A stretch of 64,000 bases of DNA from Cordilura impudica (GCA_963682025.1 OY821521.1:49707307-49771306), one strand, 5' to 3'; counted from the first letter of the stretch, positions 34,881 through 46,475 are shown. Notes: generated by a model from the letters alone, not told the origin. Program-made: numbers and translations.

Positions 34881-36893
34881 GTTTTATTATAAATGTTTTC
34901 AATTACAAATTTGCTATCAGCGGAATAAATTTTAGCTTGTAATTGTGTTTTTGAAATTGGTATGAAGCTGTGCTGCTTTTGAGTTCCCGGAATTGTACGT
35001 AATCCTATAAATCTATCAGTTAACAATTTCTCTTCTTGTTCATAATCTTTTTCCGTTAAATATGCAAAGTTGCAGTTCTGAAGAGTTTGCTGACACCAAT
35101 TATACAAGTGGAGAGGAGTAGTTATCTGATCTTCGAATGGACGTTGCAAGCTGGCTCTTCGTGCTTCACGCTTTACCGTTCCTCCAAGACCATCACTAGG
35201 TCCTTTGCCGTGACTGGTAGCAAAGAAATGCCACTCAGCGGAACAATTAAAATCTTCGCTATGATGGCATAAATTGGCAAAGTTTTTTTTATTTTTAAAT
35301 TGAGCGGAAGAACCGTCCGAAAAATAAAAAATTTTCTCAAAAACTTGTTTTTTAAAAACTCATTTAGGTGGCGATGAAATAAATGAACTGCTATGGTATT
35401 ATGTATTAGACAGTCTGATATTATTATAAAATTTGTAGTTTCTAATTTTCCATTTGATTTGTAATAAATTGTTATTGGGTATAGTGTTGCCTGGCTATTA
35501 TTCCATATAAAGCCTTGCACAGAATCCTGAACCACAAAAGTTGCATTTTCGGAGAAGTCGCAAATTACTAAATACTCATTTTCTTCCAACGCAGACTTTT
35601 TGTGAGCCATAAATGCACCCTGCTCTTTAGATACGAATGAATGGGGTAGAAGAGTTTGCAGTTTTTCGCATAAAGAATCCAGAAAAGAATCAGTTTCTTT
35701 AATAATAGTTTCCAAAGAGTCTCTATCTACACTTATCCACTGTTTATATATGATTTCATCAATTTCATTTTCTAATAATAATTCACCAAGTTTCTTTTTA
35801 AAATTTTGTATATCTGGACACATGCTACATCTGCCAAGGTAGCAATTTGGTGATGGGGGATTGCATATAAGTCTTTTTAAACAATCTCTATAAGTTTCCA
35901 GCACAAAATCCTGCACATTTTCTGTCAATTTTTTCAGGTTTATTGCGTGGAGCATTAGTTTTGTATTTTGATGTATTTTACAAACACATACATTATGGCT
36001 TCCTGACGCATCTGCTAGAACCACATTTTTTGGCCGAAGTTCACAAAATTTAGAAATACCAATAGTTATCCCTTCATGTTTTTCTTTAAATAAGCATAAA
36101 CTTCTCGAAGATTTCCGAGTAAAAGTCTTTTATTTTTTTTTACTTTTACACCATTTTCTGTTATTGACACGTAGTCTTTACATCCTGGTAGACATCTGCT
36201 GACATCATCAGTTTCATAAAAAATTTTCACCACATCAACAATTTCAAATGGCAATCGTTTTCCAAGTTTTGGATTCGGTGTACTCAATACGCCTTCTGTC
36301 TCAACCAAGTTTTTTACCTTTCGTGCCATGAAATTTGTTATTTGAAATTCCTCCTCCATTCTTTTCAATGTCCAGCTTTTAGGTAAAATAGTTAAAAGTT
36401 GAATTTTATCACTGTTTTTAGTTATTGATTTAAACTTTTCTTTTAGTTGTTCGATTATTTCCGATTCTGGGCATACGTGAGAGGTTGAAGGTGTTGAATT
36501 TGGGAAAATGTTGGTTTTAATTGATGTTGTTATTTTTTCTAACTTTCTAGTTGTATACCCTTTTAATGGAATTTTTCTCGAACATATTGGAGATTCTTGT
36601 AAATATGTTAAACTTTCGTTTAACTTAGAAATTCGAACATCTCCCGAAACTGATGCTTCACTTTCCGAGTCTGAAGTCTCGTTTTCTGGCTCGTTCATAG
36701 ATTGAATATTATTGTTTACACTTCCTTTTAATTTATAAAGTTCTCTTCTGCATATATCACATATTTTATTTGATTTTGAAATGTTATTACTAATTCCAGT
36801 CATCCATTGCTGAACTTTTCGAAGTCCTCTTGCATTCCGGACATGAGTAACTTTTTTAAATGGATTACAACAATATATTGTATTAAATGACAT
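34853..36893 (-). pseudogene. Nearly complete DDE-type transposase of an uncharacterised arthropod transposon family
   Basis: The ATG is at 36893 (36891-36893). N-terminal region: a cysteine pair 'YCCNPF' and 'CDICRREL' look zinc-binding, followed by an acidic Ser/Glu stretch ('ENETSDSESEASVSGD', residues ~70-85). A helical DNA-binding-like segment comes next ('KSWTLKRMEEEFQITNFMA'), then 'FYETDDVSRCLPG' and 'FCELRPKNVVLADASGSHN'. The core has 'VCDFSENATF'-type sequence (VICDFSENA), 'IIISDCLIHNT', 'FSDGSSAQFKN', 'EWHFFATSHGKGPSDGLGG' and 'TVKREARRAS', plausible positions of a D-D-E/D triad. Only two breaks were found, both single-base shifts in A/T runs: near 36075 (AAGAAAAACATG) and near 35325 (AAAATTTTTTA). 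Full length would be about 680 residues. I recognise this arrangement from multicopy insect proteins but cannot name the superfamily with confidence. Confidence 0.75.
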
Positions 36894-38842
36894 ATTGTTT
36901 ACAGAGGCAAAAAACAATCACTTTGAACACTTTTGGTTTTATTTAAAAATATTGATTTTATAGCAACACATGTGGTTTTTTAAAGCAACGTGCTTAGAAT
37001 GGTTTTTTTTTTCGTGGTGCTTCCTTTGACTTCTCGTTTTTAAATAATTTCTCTATATCCAAGTTATTTGACACTACGAACCACACCCGACAACATTTGT
37101 ACTGTTGTCTCGCTCTAACATAATTACCTGTCAAACCAACCCTAACACAGGTCTGTACTGAGTACAGTACAGAGCTAAAGAACCAGAAACAAATAGCGGC
37201 GTGCGTGCATAGCCCGCCGACGCTCACGAGCACAACCAACCACATTCATAAACAGTAACAGTAACAGCACCGACTTTTTAAATATCTACCTTTACTCTAT
37301 GATAAATATTTCTGGATCCAAGCATACCCCCAGTCTGAAATTTTTTGGAACTTTAGGGAAGGAACCAATCTTAAACATATATTTTTTTCCGATTTTTAAA
37401 ATTGTCGTTTTTACAGCTATAGCCTCCCGAATTATAGGTCAAGAGATGTGACCTTGGACCTTTCCAAAAAAAAAATCATGTTGTATATCAAATTAAAGGT
37501 AATTAATTAACCTTTCAAATGCAACCTTGATGAGTTGCGTTACTATAATACTTTTCAAGAAAATGATAATTAAGTAAGTACAACTTTGTAAATTTTGACC
37601 TTTTTTTACGATTTTCAAGACCACATATTTCCGCATACAGAAGTGCCAGTGCCCTCAAACTTTGCACTTATTTTAGTTCTGTAATAATCTGTCTTCCTAC
37701 GAAAAATCATACAATTTGGAGAAAGTAGTGTACACCCATTGGTTGATTTGACATGGAATTACCCAAATACAAAGTGTTGGGCCAATCAAAAAACATTTAG
37801 AGCTGGCTCAACGCGATTGAAAATTTCATCTGTGTTTATATGGGGAAAATATGACTTTTTTTCAGATTTTACAAAAATTTCGTTCTATAGTTTAATTTTT
37901 CCGACAAACTGTTATATAATTGGGGATCGAAAAGCTATAAAACTTCAAAATCGAATATAAACTCGCCAAGAAATAGCAAATGCCCCAGACCACTTTGTGC
38001 CAAAAAATACTAGGTCATGAAATTTGATGGCATTTTCTTCAACTTTAAGAAATTAATTAAAGCCAACATTTTGTTTTAGTCACTGTATGTGTAAGTACTC
38101 AAATATGAAGTATTGTTTTATTACCAACTTGTTAACCTATTAAGCATTGAGACCGAAAATGGAAATTTATTTGATAAAATTGTGAAAACTCCTTTTTCAA
38201 GTTTTGAAAAATTTTCTTAAACAAAATTTAAAAAAATTGATCCGGCTTTTAAGGTCTTGTCAAATGCATGCTAGAGATTAGCTGTGTTAACTTTTTGGTA
38301 AATCCCTATGCCAGAATTTTTTTGACAAGGATTTTATTTTTGCGGATTTCGAGAAAAATGGGATTTTTGTAAAATATTCTGTAAATGTACTCTTTCTAAA
38401 TACCTTGTATCAAAAATTCATCACTTTTCTACTTTTAAATGTTATATTTTATCTCAATAGCCTAGGGTTTCGGAAAAAAATATTATGACCCGATTAAACT
38501 TTTTGGAATTTGGGTCACATATGACCCCAAGCCAATAAAAGACAGATTATTCAAAAAATTCAAATATTTTGTAAGTGCTGTTGAATTTTTAGATGAGAGG
38601 CTCAGAATATATTAACCAAATGTGTAGAACTTCCGTTCCTTAAATTTAGGATAAATCTGAGAACGTCAACCCATTATTTGCCACACACTTGAAAGTTTCA
38701 ATCGCGTTGAGCCACCTCTAAATGTTTCTTGATAGGCCCAAGACTTTGTATTTCTCACTTTTTTTGCTATTCGCATATTTTTAGGGGTTGCGACCGAGAG
38801 TTTGAATACTTTTTTTCCTCCATATAATGAAGGGTCACCCTA

Positions 38843-39598
38843 CTGCACACGTGTGCAACCGTGCATTATCTTGATGAAAAGAGCATTTTTCTTGGCCATA
38901 TGAGGTCGGTTTTTTTTAAGTCCTCGTTCAATCGGTCCAATAGTCGATGTGGATTATCCCGCGTGCATCCCAAAAAATTGTTGCCATCACCTTATTGGCC
39001 GACAAACTTACCTTGGCCTTCTTCGGAGCCGGTTCACCCGGACAAATTCATTGTTTAGACTGCTGCTTAGTCTGTTATTGTTATTGTTATTGGTGTGTTG
39101 TTAGTTGTTATTGATCCATGTTTCGTCCACAGTTACAAAACGCCGCAAAAACTCATTCGAATTGCGGTTAAACAACTCCAAATAATCCTTTGAAGTTGTC
39201 ACACGATTACGTTTATGGTCAATTGAGAGCCATCGCGGCACCCATCTTTCAGACAGCTTTCTTAAACCCAACTTATCATTTAAAATTGAAACCACACTGC
39301 CATATGAAATGCCTATGGCATCAACAATCTCACGCACTTTTGCTCTTCGATCGCCCAACACCATATCGTGGATTTTTTCGACATTTTCGGGTGTATTGAC
39401 CTCAATTGGCCGTCCAGAACGTTTAGCGTCATTTGTATTTGTGCGACAGCAACGAAAGTCAGTAAACCACTTTTTTACCATTGAAATCGATGGTGCAGAG
39501 TCCCCATAGTATTTATCAAGCTTTTACTTGGTTTGATTGACGGTTCTTTTTCGCAAAAAAAAATGTTTAATGAGCACTCGAAATTCACTTTTTTGCAT
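38843..39598 (-). pseudogene. mariner transposase, N-terminal and central part
   Basis: The ATG at 39598 starts MQKSEFRVLIKHFFLRK. An in-frame TAA (about 39522-39524) interrupts the first helix-turn-helix region before 'KLDKYYGDSAPSISMVKKWF'. Then follow 'RSGRPIEVNTPENVEKIHDM', 'RRFVTVDETWINNN' (first catalytic Asp, altered after TW), and a run of TTATTG-type microsatellite (39070-39120) that replaces part of the frame. A deletion of the GRTINGEYY region comes before 'FHQDNARLHTC' with the second catalytic Asp at the junction with the insertion. Inactive long ago. Confidence 0.9.
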
Positions 39599-39773
39599 TT
39601 TTTAAAAAAACCACGAGGTTGTATGTTTTGAACAGCTGTTAAACGCAAAGTAAATGACGGAACTTGCTCAAAATTTTACAGTAGTCTATTAACAGGTGGT
39701 GCTTGATGGGAGCAGTGTTGCATTTTAACAGGGGAAGTTCGAAAAGTCACGGACTTATTGGTCCGCCCTTTTA

Positions 39774-40030
39774 TTGTGGGCATTCTTTCTCATTTGCGGA
39801 TTGTAATACTTCCAATTCCATGGGTTTTCTGGCGTTGATCGATTGTTGTTAGATCTGGACAACGGGCTGGGTATGCTATAGAACGACTGCGACCAAACCT
39901 TCCATTTGGAAGGAATTCTCATCAAGCTATGCGTCATCTTCATCTTAGTGCTGCCGAAGTGTGGTAAAACTTATTCATGTAGTAAATAAACGTAATTGGC
40001 CTATTGAATACATATTATTTTGACACCCTG
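39774..40030 (-). repeat. Unidentified transposon fragment next to mariner
   Basis: Higher GC than its surroundings; the minus-strand frame at 39755-39943 contains 'RIPSKWKVWSQSF' but no motif I can assign. It ends near 'attttgacaccctgtatac', which resembles the end of a Tc1/mariner-type element. Tentative. Confidence 0.35.
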
Positions 40031-41906
40031 TATACTATACAACTTTTTTTAATTAAGTTACATAAAACATAAACATCTGTAAATTTGTCAGATTATTGTT
40101 TAAAGATACAAATATTGTGCGGGCATATTCAACAACATAGGTGGTCCAGGTTAGGTTTCTCTTTTATACTGGTCGTATTGTTGTTGGTGGTTGAACACAA
40201 ATCAAGTACTCTGCTTAAAGTAACACATATAAATATTGTTCGTTCTTTTAATTTATTTATTTTTTGTTTTTAGTAATAAAACATGACGTTTTGATTTCTT
40301 TTGTTACGAGTACGTGAAAATTGTTTTATTATTAAATAAAAATAAATAAAGGAAAGAAAAAACGAAAACAATACACAATAAGACAACCACACGATATATA
40401 ACATATGAATTGGAGTATCATATCTAAAAAAAAAAAAAAAACAACAACAAAAACAAACTATAACATGCCACACATCCATACCCACCATCATCCAAAAACT
40501 CTCGTACTCGTGTTGTTTTCACGTACGAGTACGTACATTCAAACATATTTCTACCACTCACTATTTATTTAAGGTATAATTTGTTTTATGATCTTTCTAC
40601 AATATCTTTCATTTACACATTAGTTTATTTCTTGTTAGCAGTTTTTTGTTGTGGTATGTGAAAAAAAACACACTCACACAAAAAAACCATACATAAAGTT
40701 AAGCGCCACTTCAAAGGTTAAATATACCGCATTCAACAACATAAAAGAAAACAAAAAAAAAAATATGAAAATAAATATGAACAAATAAACATTTGTGTGC
40801 GTTTAGTTTAATTTTTTTTTAGATTTAACATCAATAAACTAACGAATGAACGGTAAAATGTACTTCAAATTTGAGATTTAAAACCGCCTACATGTCTATA
40901 AAGGAAAGTTTATGTTTGTATGTACGTTTTAACCAAAATAAAACACAACGGCAACAGATACTTATTGGTATCTATAGATAGATATAACATACATACAGTA
41001 TGTCAAGAACATCTTTGCACACAAAAAAAAAAAGTTGAAAATGTTATTTTCATAAGAATTTCCAAAATAAATTCTTTATAAATTCGTTTTATTTTTATAT
41101 ACATTCCGTTACTGTACTTGTTCTGGACTATAAGATGGCCACACATTAAAAATAAAACACAATCTTTACAACAACAACACCAAAAAACGATGTTTAGCCA
41201 ATATGAATGATGTCCAAAAAAGAAGACAAAAGTAAATGCGTTAATTTTCCGCAAATTTTGGGGCATGTGGGTTATTTAATGAAATCTATTGCATGTGAAA
41301 GAGATTCCATAGCGTTTATGTACAAAATAACTGTACTACGTATAACAAGTGACCGCATATTTAAATGAAATAAGAGCCGAATCTTTGTACCCTCCACCTG
41401 CATCTTAAACTCAATATTACAACCAATATTGGGTACGGCTGCCACTTTAAAACTGAAATTAAAATTCCGAATACCAATTAAATTTAAAGTTAATTGTTTT
41501 TTCTTTTTGGTCAGTTTCTATTACAATTTATTTTTATAAAAAATAATAACCATGTGTTCTATAGAAAGAATTAATTACTATTTGGTTACTAGAGTAGAAA
41601 TCCTATAAGTTCCCAAGTCCTTCATAGAACACTAACGAAATTCATTATTTAACACAGCCGGCGTTATAATACCAAAAGTTTGATCCCTCTTAGAATGTTT
41701 TGAGACCTCAGAAGTTATACGATAATTAAAAAAACATGCAAATGATTCTTGGCTAAAAATTATTAATATTTAAAATAAGCGAATTTTAAAATATTTTTAT
41801 CTGAATTAGCTAGTAATATGTTAATTTAAGGATATATTTAACGCAAAAAAAGAACTACATATGTAATAATAATAGGTAAGAATCTAAATATAAAAATTAA
41901 AACTTT
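40031..41906. other. Intron sequence, no gene recognised
   Basis: AT-rich, with an A16 run (40425-40441), 'caacaacaaaaac' microsatellite-like sequence and no supported frame. A near-repeat 'actcgtactcgtgttgtttt' then 'cacgtacgagtacgtac' at 40500-40535 is a small palindromic cluster. Confidence 0.5.
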
Positions 41907-44077
41907 TAATATTTAATTTTTAATTTTAATTTTTAATTTTTAATTTTTAATTTTTAATTTTTAATTTTTAATTTTTAATTTTTAATTTTTAATTTTTAAT
42001 TTTTAATTTTTAATTTTTAATTTTTAATTTTTAATTTTTAATTTTTAATTTTTAATTTTTAATTTTTAATTTTTAATTTTTAATTTTTAATTTTTAATTT
42101 TTAATTTTTAATTTTTAATTTTTAATTTTTAATTTTTAATTTTTAATTTTTAATTTTTAATTTTTAATTTTTAATTTTTAATTTTTAATTTTTAATTTTT
42201 AATTTTTAATTTTTAATTTTTAATTTTTAATTTTTAATTTTTAATTTTTAATTTTTAATTTTTAATTTTTAATTTTTAATTATTAATTTTTAATTTTTAA
42301 TTTTTAATTCTTAATTCTTAATTTTTAATTTTTAATTTTTAATTTTTAATTTTTAATTTTTAATTTTTAATTTTTAATTTTTAATTTTTAATTTTTAATT
42401 TTTAATTTTTAATTTTTAATTTTTAATTTTTAATTTTTAATTTTTAATTTTTAATTTTTAATTTTTAATTTTTAATTTTTAATTTTTAATTTTTAATTTT
42501 TAATTTTTAATTTTTAATTTTTAATTTTTAATTTTTAATTTTTAATTTTTAATTTTTAATTTTTAATTTTTAATTTTTAATTTTTAATTTTTAATTTTTA
42601 ATTTTTAATTTTTAATTTTTAATTTTTAATTTTAAATTTTTAATTTTTAATTTTTAATTTTTAATTTGTAATTTGTAATTTTTAATTTTTAATTTTTAAT
42701 ATTTAATTTTTAATTTTCAATTTTTAATTTTCAATTTTTAATTTTTAATTTTTAATTTCTAATTTTTAATTTTTAATTTTTAATTTTAATTTCTAATTTT
42801 TAATTTTTAATTTTTAATTTTTAATTTTTAATTTCTAATTTTTAATTTATAATTTTTAATTTTTAATTTTTAATTTTTAATTTTTAATTTTTAATTTTTA
42901 ATTTTTAACTTTTAATTTTTAATTTTTTACTTTTAATTTTAATTCTTAATTTTTAATTTTTAATTTTTAATTTTTAATTTTTAATTTTTAATTTTTAATT
43001 TTTAATTTTTAATTTTTAATTTTTAATTTTTAATTTTTAATTTTTAATTTTTAATTTTTAATTTTTAATTTTTAATTTTTAATTTTTAATTTTTAATTTT
43101 TAATTTTTAATTTTTAATTTTTAATTTTTAATTTTTAATTTTTAATTTTTAATTTTTAATTTTTAATTTTTAATTTTTAATTTTTAATTTTTAATTTTTA
43201 ATTTTTAATTTTTAATTTTAAATTTTTAATTTAATTTAATTTTTAATTTTTAATTTTTAATTTTTAATTTTTAATTTTTAATTTTTAATTTTTAATTTTT
43301 AATTTTTAATTTTTAATTTTTAATTTTTAATTTTTAATTTTTAATTTTTAATTTTTAATTTTTAATTTTTAATTTTTAATTTTTAATTTTTAATTTTTAA
43401 TTTTTAATTTTTAATTTTTAATTTTTAATTTTTAATTTTTAATTTTTAATTTTTAATTTTTAATTTTTAATTTTTAATTTTTAATTTTTAATTTTTAATT
43501 TTTAATTTTTAATTTTTAATTTTTAATTTTTAATTTTTAATTTTTAATTTTTAATTTTTAATTTTTAATTTTTAATTTTTCATTTTTAATTTTTAATTTT
43601 TAATTTTTAATTTTTAATTTTTAATTTTTAATTCTTAATTTTTAATTTTTGTTTTTAATTTTTAATTTCTAATTTTTAATTTTTAATTTTCAATTTTGAA
43701 TTTTTGATTTTTCATTTTCCATGTTTCATTTTTAGTTTTTCATTTTAAATTTTTCATTTTTCATCTTTCATTTTCCATTTTCCATTTTCCATTTTTCATT
43801 TTCTATTTTCCATTTTTCATTTTTAATTTTCCATTTTCCGTTTTTCATTTTCCATTTTTCATTTTCCATTCTCCATTTTTCATTTTCCATTTTTCATTTT
43901 CCATTTTTCATTCTTAAATTTTCGTTTTTCATTTTTAATTTTCCATTTTTCGTTTTCCATTTTTAATTTTCCATTTTTCATTTTCCATTTTTCATTTTTC
44001 TTTTTTAATTTTCCGTTTTCCATTTTTATTTTTCACTTTTAATTTTCCATTCTCCATTTTTCATTTTTCATGTTTCT

Positions 44078-44108
<31 letters not shown>

Positions 44109-44433
44109 TTCAATTTTCAGTTTTCAGTTTTCATTTTCAATTTTTTATTTTTCACTTTTAATTTTCCATTATCCATTTTTCATTTTCATGTTTCTTTTTC
44201 CATTTTTCATTTTCCATTCTCCATTTTTCAATTTTCAGTTTTCATTTTTCATTTTCAATTTTTCATTTTCCATTTTCCATTCTCCATTTTTCATTTTCTA
44301 TTTTCCATTTTTCATTTTCCATTCTCCATTTTTCATTTTCCATTTTTCATTTTCCATTTTCCATTCTCCAATTTTCATTTTCTATTTTCAGTTTTCATTT
44401 TCCATTTTCCATTTTTCGTTTTCATTTTTTCTT
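41907..44433 (+). repeat. Heptanucleotide array (TTTTTAA)n passing into (TTTTTCA/TTTTCCA)n, 2.5 kb
   Basis: The left 1.77 kb (41907-43680) is nearly pure TTTTTAA. The right 0.75 kb (43690-44433) is a mix of TTTTTCA and TTTTCCA heptamers. The same variants, as TGAAAAA and TGGAAAA, occur within and at one end of the array at 8.9-12.7 kb. So the two arrays share an origin and are in opposite orientation. On the gene's sense strand this one is U-rich. The Phe/His/Pro/Ser frames at 44070-44556 are repeat artefacts. Confidence 0.97.
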
Positions 44434-44589
44434 TCATATTGGCGTTTTTTTTATTATAACGTGATGACGATAAAAATATGTGGCAATGCTACAAACACAG
44501 CTCATGGTAGTTGTGTTTGTTGGTATGTTTGCGTCATTTTTTTGTGGCTTTTTTAACTGTGAATGTTATTGTAAAATTAGTATATTTCG

Positions 44590-45470
44590 ATTATTATAAA
44601 GGAAAATTAGCCAGGGCAATCGAAAATAAGGACCATGTACAACATCAAATCCTGTGCTGGAGAAAAGAAGACGCGAATTAAAAGAGCCACCAGGCATACA
44701 AAAAAAAAGTGGCGCGGCATATTGAAAGCAAAATATATAAGCCGCAATCCAGCTTAAAAGGATTAGCTCTGCCAGTGAATAATAATTAGGGCTGAGTGCT
44801 TCCCATGAAACCATCCTAAATTTAATACAAAAACACAAATTTTCTTCACGAGTGGCTAGGAAAAAACTCGTGCTCTCAGTAAAATATATTGAAAAACAAT
44901 TTAAATTTGCTACAGAACACATTTCACTTCCTCCATAGTACTGGGCTGATGTTATTGTCTGTGATGAGACGAAAGTGATTGATGGACCCCAAAAAGATAG
45001 AAACTAAAAATTTAATTCCTACAGTAAAGTTTATAAAACTGCCAGTTGTGGTATGGGGTTGTATATTAAGCAAGGGAGTTGTTATAATCAAGAATTTTGA
45101 TGAAATAATAACCAAAAAAATTTATCTTGATATTTAAAAAAATTAACTGACCGTTAGTGTTCAACAATTCGGTTTTTTTGATCCGGAAAATTCGCATAAG
45201 TTCATACACAAATTTTAACAAATCCTATTTGTATATGTCCGGGTTATTATAAACCGATACCAAGTTATTTATCATTGCCCAGAGTCCTAATTTGAACCCT
45301 ATCGAAAATTTGTGAGTCCATCTCAAAAAACAAATAAAAATGAATTAATAAGATTTATTTATGAAGAGTGGGAACAAATACCTGCAAAATATAATATTCT
45401 GAAGCTTATTCATTGAATGCGCAAGTCTTTGCAATTAGTTAGGTGGACACACAAAATATTAGCAACTAAA
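44590..45470 (+). pseudogene. Tc1-like transposase, heavily decayed
   Basis: In shifting frames one can read 'ARKKLVLS', 'FATEHISLPP', 'YWADVIVCDETKV' (a DES/DET-type first catalytic Asp), 'PVVVWGCILSKGVV', then 'NPIENL' with its preceding 'CPES' in place of the usual SPDLNPIE, and 'LIRFIYEEWEQIPAKYNIL' near the C-terminus. This order is that of Tc1-family transposases. Many stops and indels are present; no inverted ends were identified. The minus-strand frame at 44566-44922 is its shadow. Confidence 0.7.
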
Positions 45471-45590
45471 AACCCATAAATGTATAATAAATTAAACATT
45501 TTATCGATTTAAGCTTAAGTCTGCAGCACTACCCTTTTTTAATATCCATTAGAATATTATTTTTTTTTGTATTTATTATATATATAAACA

Positions 45591-45989
45591 CTAGCAGATT
45601 GCAGCCCTCGAAATTCGGTTGCAAATTCTAAGAAATTTTATTTTTTCATTAAATAAAGACCCTAAATGTATGCTAATCAATTATAGCCAATCCACAAATC
45701 AACACAAAAAACAAACTCATTTTGATTACAAACACATTAACAAATTTAATAAACACACACATAGCATTCTATAATTTTATGTATGTGTTAGTAGCAATTT
45801 TTGTATGTGTTAGTAGCAACTTTAAATGCAAATTACTCAAAATAATGGAAAACATTTAAAGATCTGTAAATCTGGAAAACAGCTAAAATGAAATACCTTT
45901 CAAATAATATATGTTTGGTCAAAATCGGGATAAAACGGAAGAACAAAACATCGGTCACAAGAAATCGCCTAGCCTATTAATATTATAGA
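45591..45989 (-). mobile_element. Non-autonomous Helitron, copy 6 (reverse orientation)
   Basis: On the minus strand it starts TCTATAATATTAATAGGC after A (45989 end) and ends at 'aatctgCTAG' (45591) before T. 399 bp. It has an internal direct duplication ('gtatgtgttagtagcaa' twice, at about 45780-45825). The usual hairpin is partly eroded ('cctcgaaattcgg'). Confidence 0.85.
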
Positions 45990-46117
45990 TATATACCAGC
46001 TAAGATGATGAAAAGAAAAATAAGAAAGTTGGTTATTTGAATTAGAAATCAATTTTTATTTTGAAGTTATTGTTTTCTTCATGTGCAAAAATTTTATTGA
46101 CAAACTGTATATGTATG

Positions 46118-46475
46118 TATGTACAGGGTGGGCCATGGGGCTTAAAAATTTAATAACTTTTTGGTTTATATATTTTTTTTATTATATATTTTTTTAATCA
46201 AATTATAAAATATACAAAATGCAAATTTTTTTACACTAAATATGGAAAATAATGTCACTTAAATTACCCCCGCAAATGATAGGCTAGTTTTAGAGCATTT
46301 TCCATAACATTTTTCAAAATTTGTGGCTATACTGTTAGAATTACTGCAACAATGTTGGCCTTGAGTTCAAGTATTATACCGGGCTTGTTCACATATACTC
46401 GGTCTTTCAAATAACCCCCAAGAAAATAGTCGGGTGCTGACAGATCTGCTGGACAATTAATTTCCGATTTCTGAA
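46118..46475 (-). pseudogene. Tc1/mariner-superfamily transposase, C-terminal fragment
   Basis: The + strand has a terminal-repeat-like 'acagggtgggccatgg' at 46123-46138. Reading inward on the minus strand gives 'APDYFLGGYLKDRVYVNKPG' (third catalytic Asp), one TAG stop, then 'ILKNVMENALKLAYHLRG', a typical C-terminus of insect IS630-Tc1-mariner transposases. The rest of the gene and the opposite end are missing or replaced. Confidence 0.7.

Larger units (their letters stand above)
34205..37764 (-). mobile_element. DDE-type DNA transposon with long inverted repeats, inserted in the hAT-like element
   Basis: The ends read GGGTTAAACCATCTGAAC and, inverted, GGGTAATTCCATGTCAAATC. Both are flanked by AAAT (34201-34204 and 37765-37768). 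The uninterrupted relative at 15585 has 'gagaaatacaaag' with a single AAAT, so the 4-bp duplication is well supported. Inverted similarity runs inward for several hundred bases; 'atctacctttactctatgat', 'ccaagcatacccccagtctg' and 'tcaaattaaaggnaattaat' occur at both sides (about 34430-34700 and 37280-37560). It is 3560 bp and carries a nearly complete transposase on the minus strand. The superfamily is not certain: 4-bp duplication with GGG ends could fit Sola2, but this is only a suggestion. Confidence 0.85.
34110..38842. mobile_element. hAT-like fold-back element, copy 2, inserted in mariner
   Basis: It begins TAGGTTAGCCCTTCATTATA and ends TAATGAAGGGTCACCCTA, matching the ends of 15493-16898. 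It is flanked by CTACACAC (34102-34109) and CTGCACAC (38843-38850), an 8-bp duplication with one difference. Removing the element and one duplicate restores the mariner frame and gives exactly 34 residues between the last two catalytic aspartates, which confirms the junctions. Its own sequence is 34110-34204 plus 37769-38842; the middle is the third-level insertion. Confidence 0.9.
33765..39771 (-). mobile_element. mariner element (DD34D) split by nested insertions
   Basis: The left end CGAGGGCGGATCAATAAATC and the right end TAAGTCCGTGAC-type sequence (read inverted: AAAGGGCGGACCAATAAGTC) form the mariner inverted repeats, each flanked by TA (33763-33764 and 39772-39773). Removing the hAT-like insertion and one copy of its target duplication leaves about 1266 bp, the usual length of a mariner. 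It is the oldest layer of a three-level nest. Confidence 0.92.

Noticed and set aside
34527..34902. Poly-Asn/His and poly-Thr frames on the minus strand
   Set aside because: They come from the GTT-rich minisatellite at the end of the nested transposon; only the stop of the transposase at 34853 is relevant.
36994..37245. An 83-residue minus-strand frame with Cys and Val, higher GC
   Set aside because: It lies in the 5' region of the nested DDE transposon upstream of its ATG, with no recognisable domain; more likely promoter or leader sequence than a gene.
44070..44556. Open frames rich in Phe/His/Pro/Ser
   Set aside because: Translation of TTTTTCA/TTTTCCA heptamers; both overlapping frames show the same pattern.
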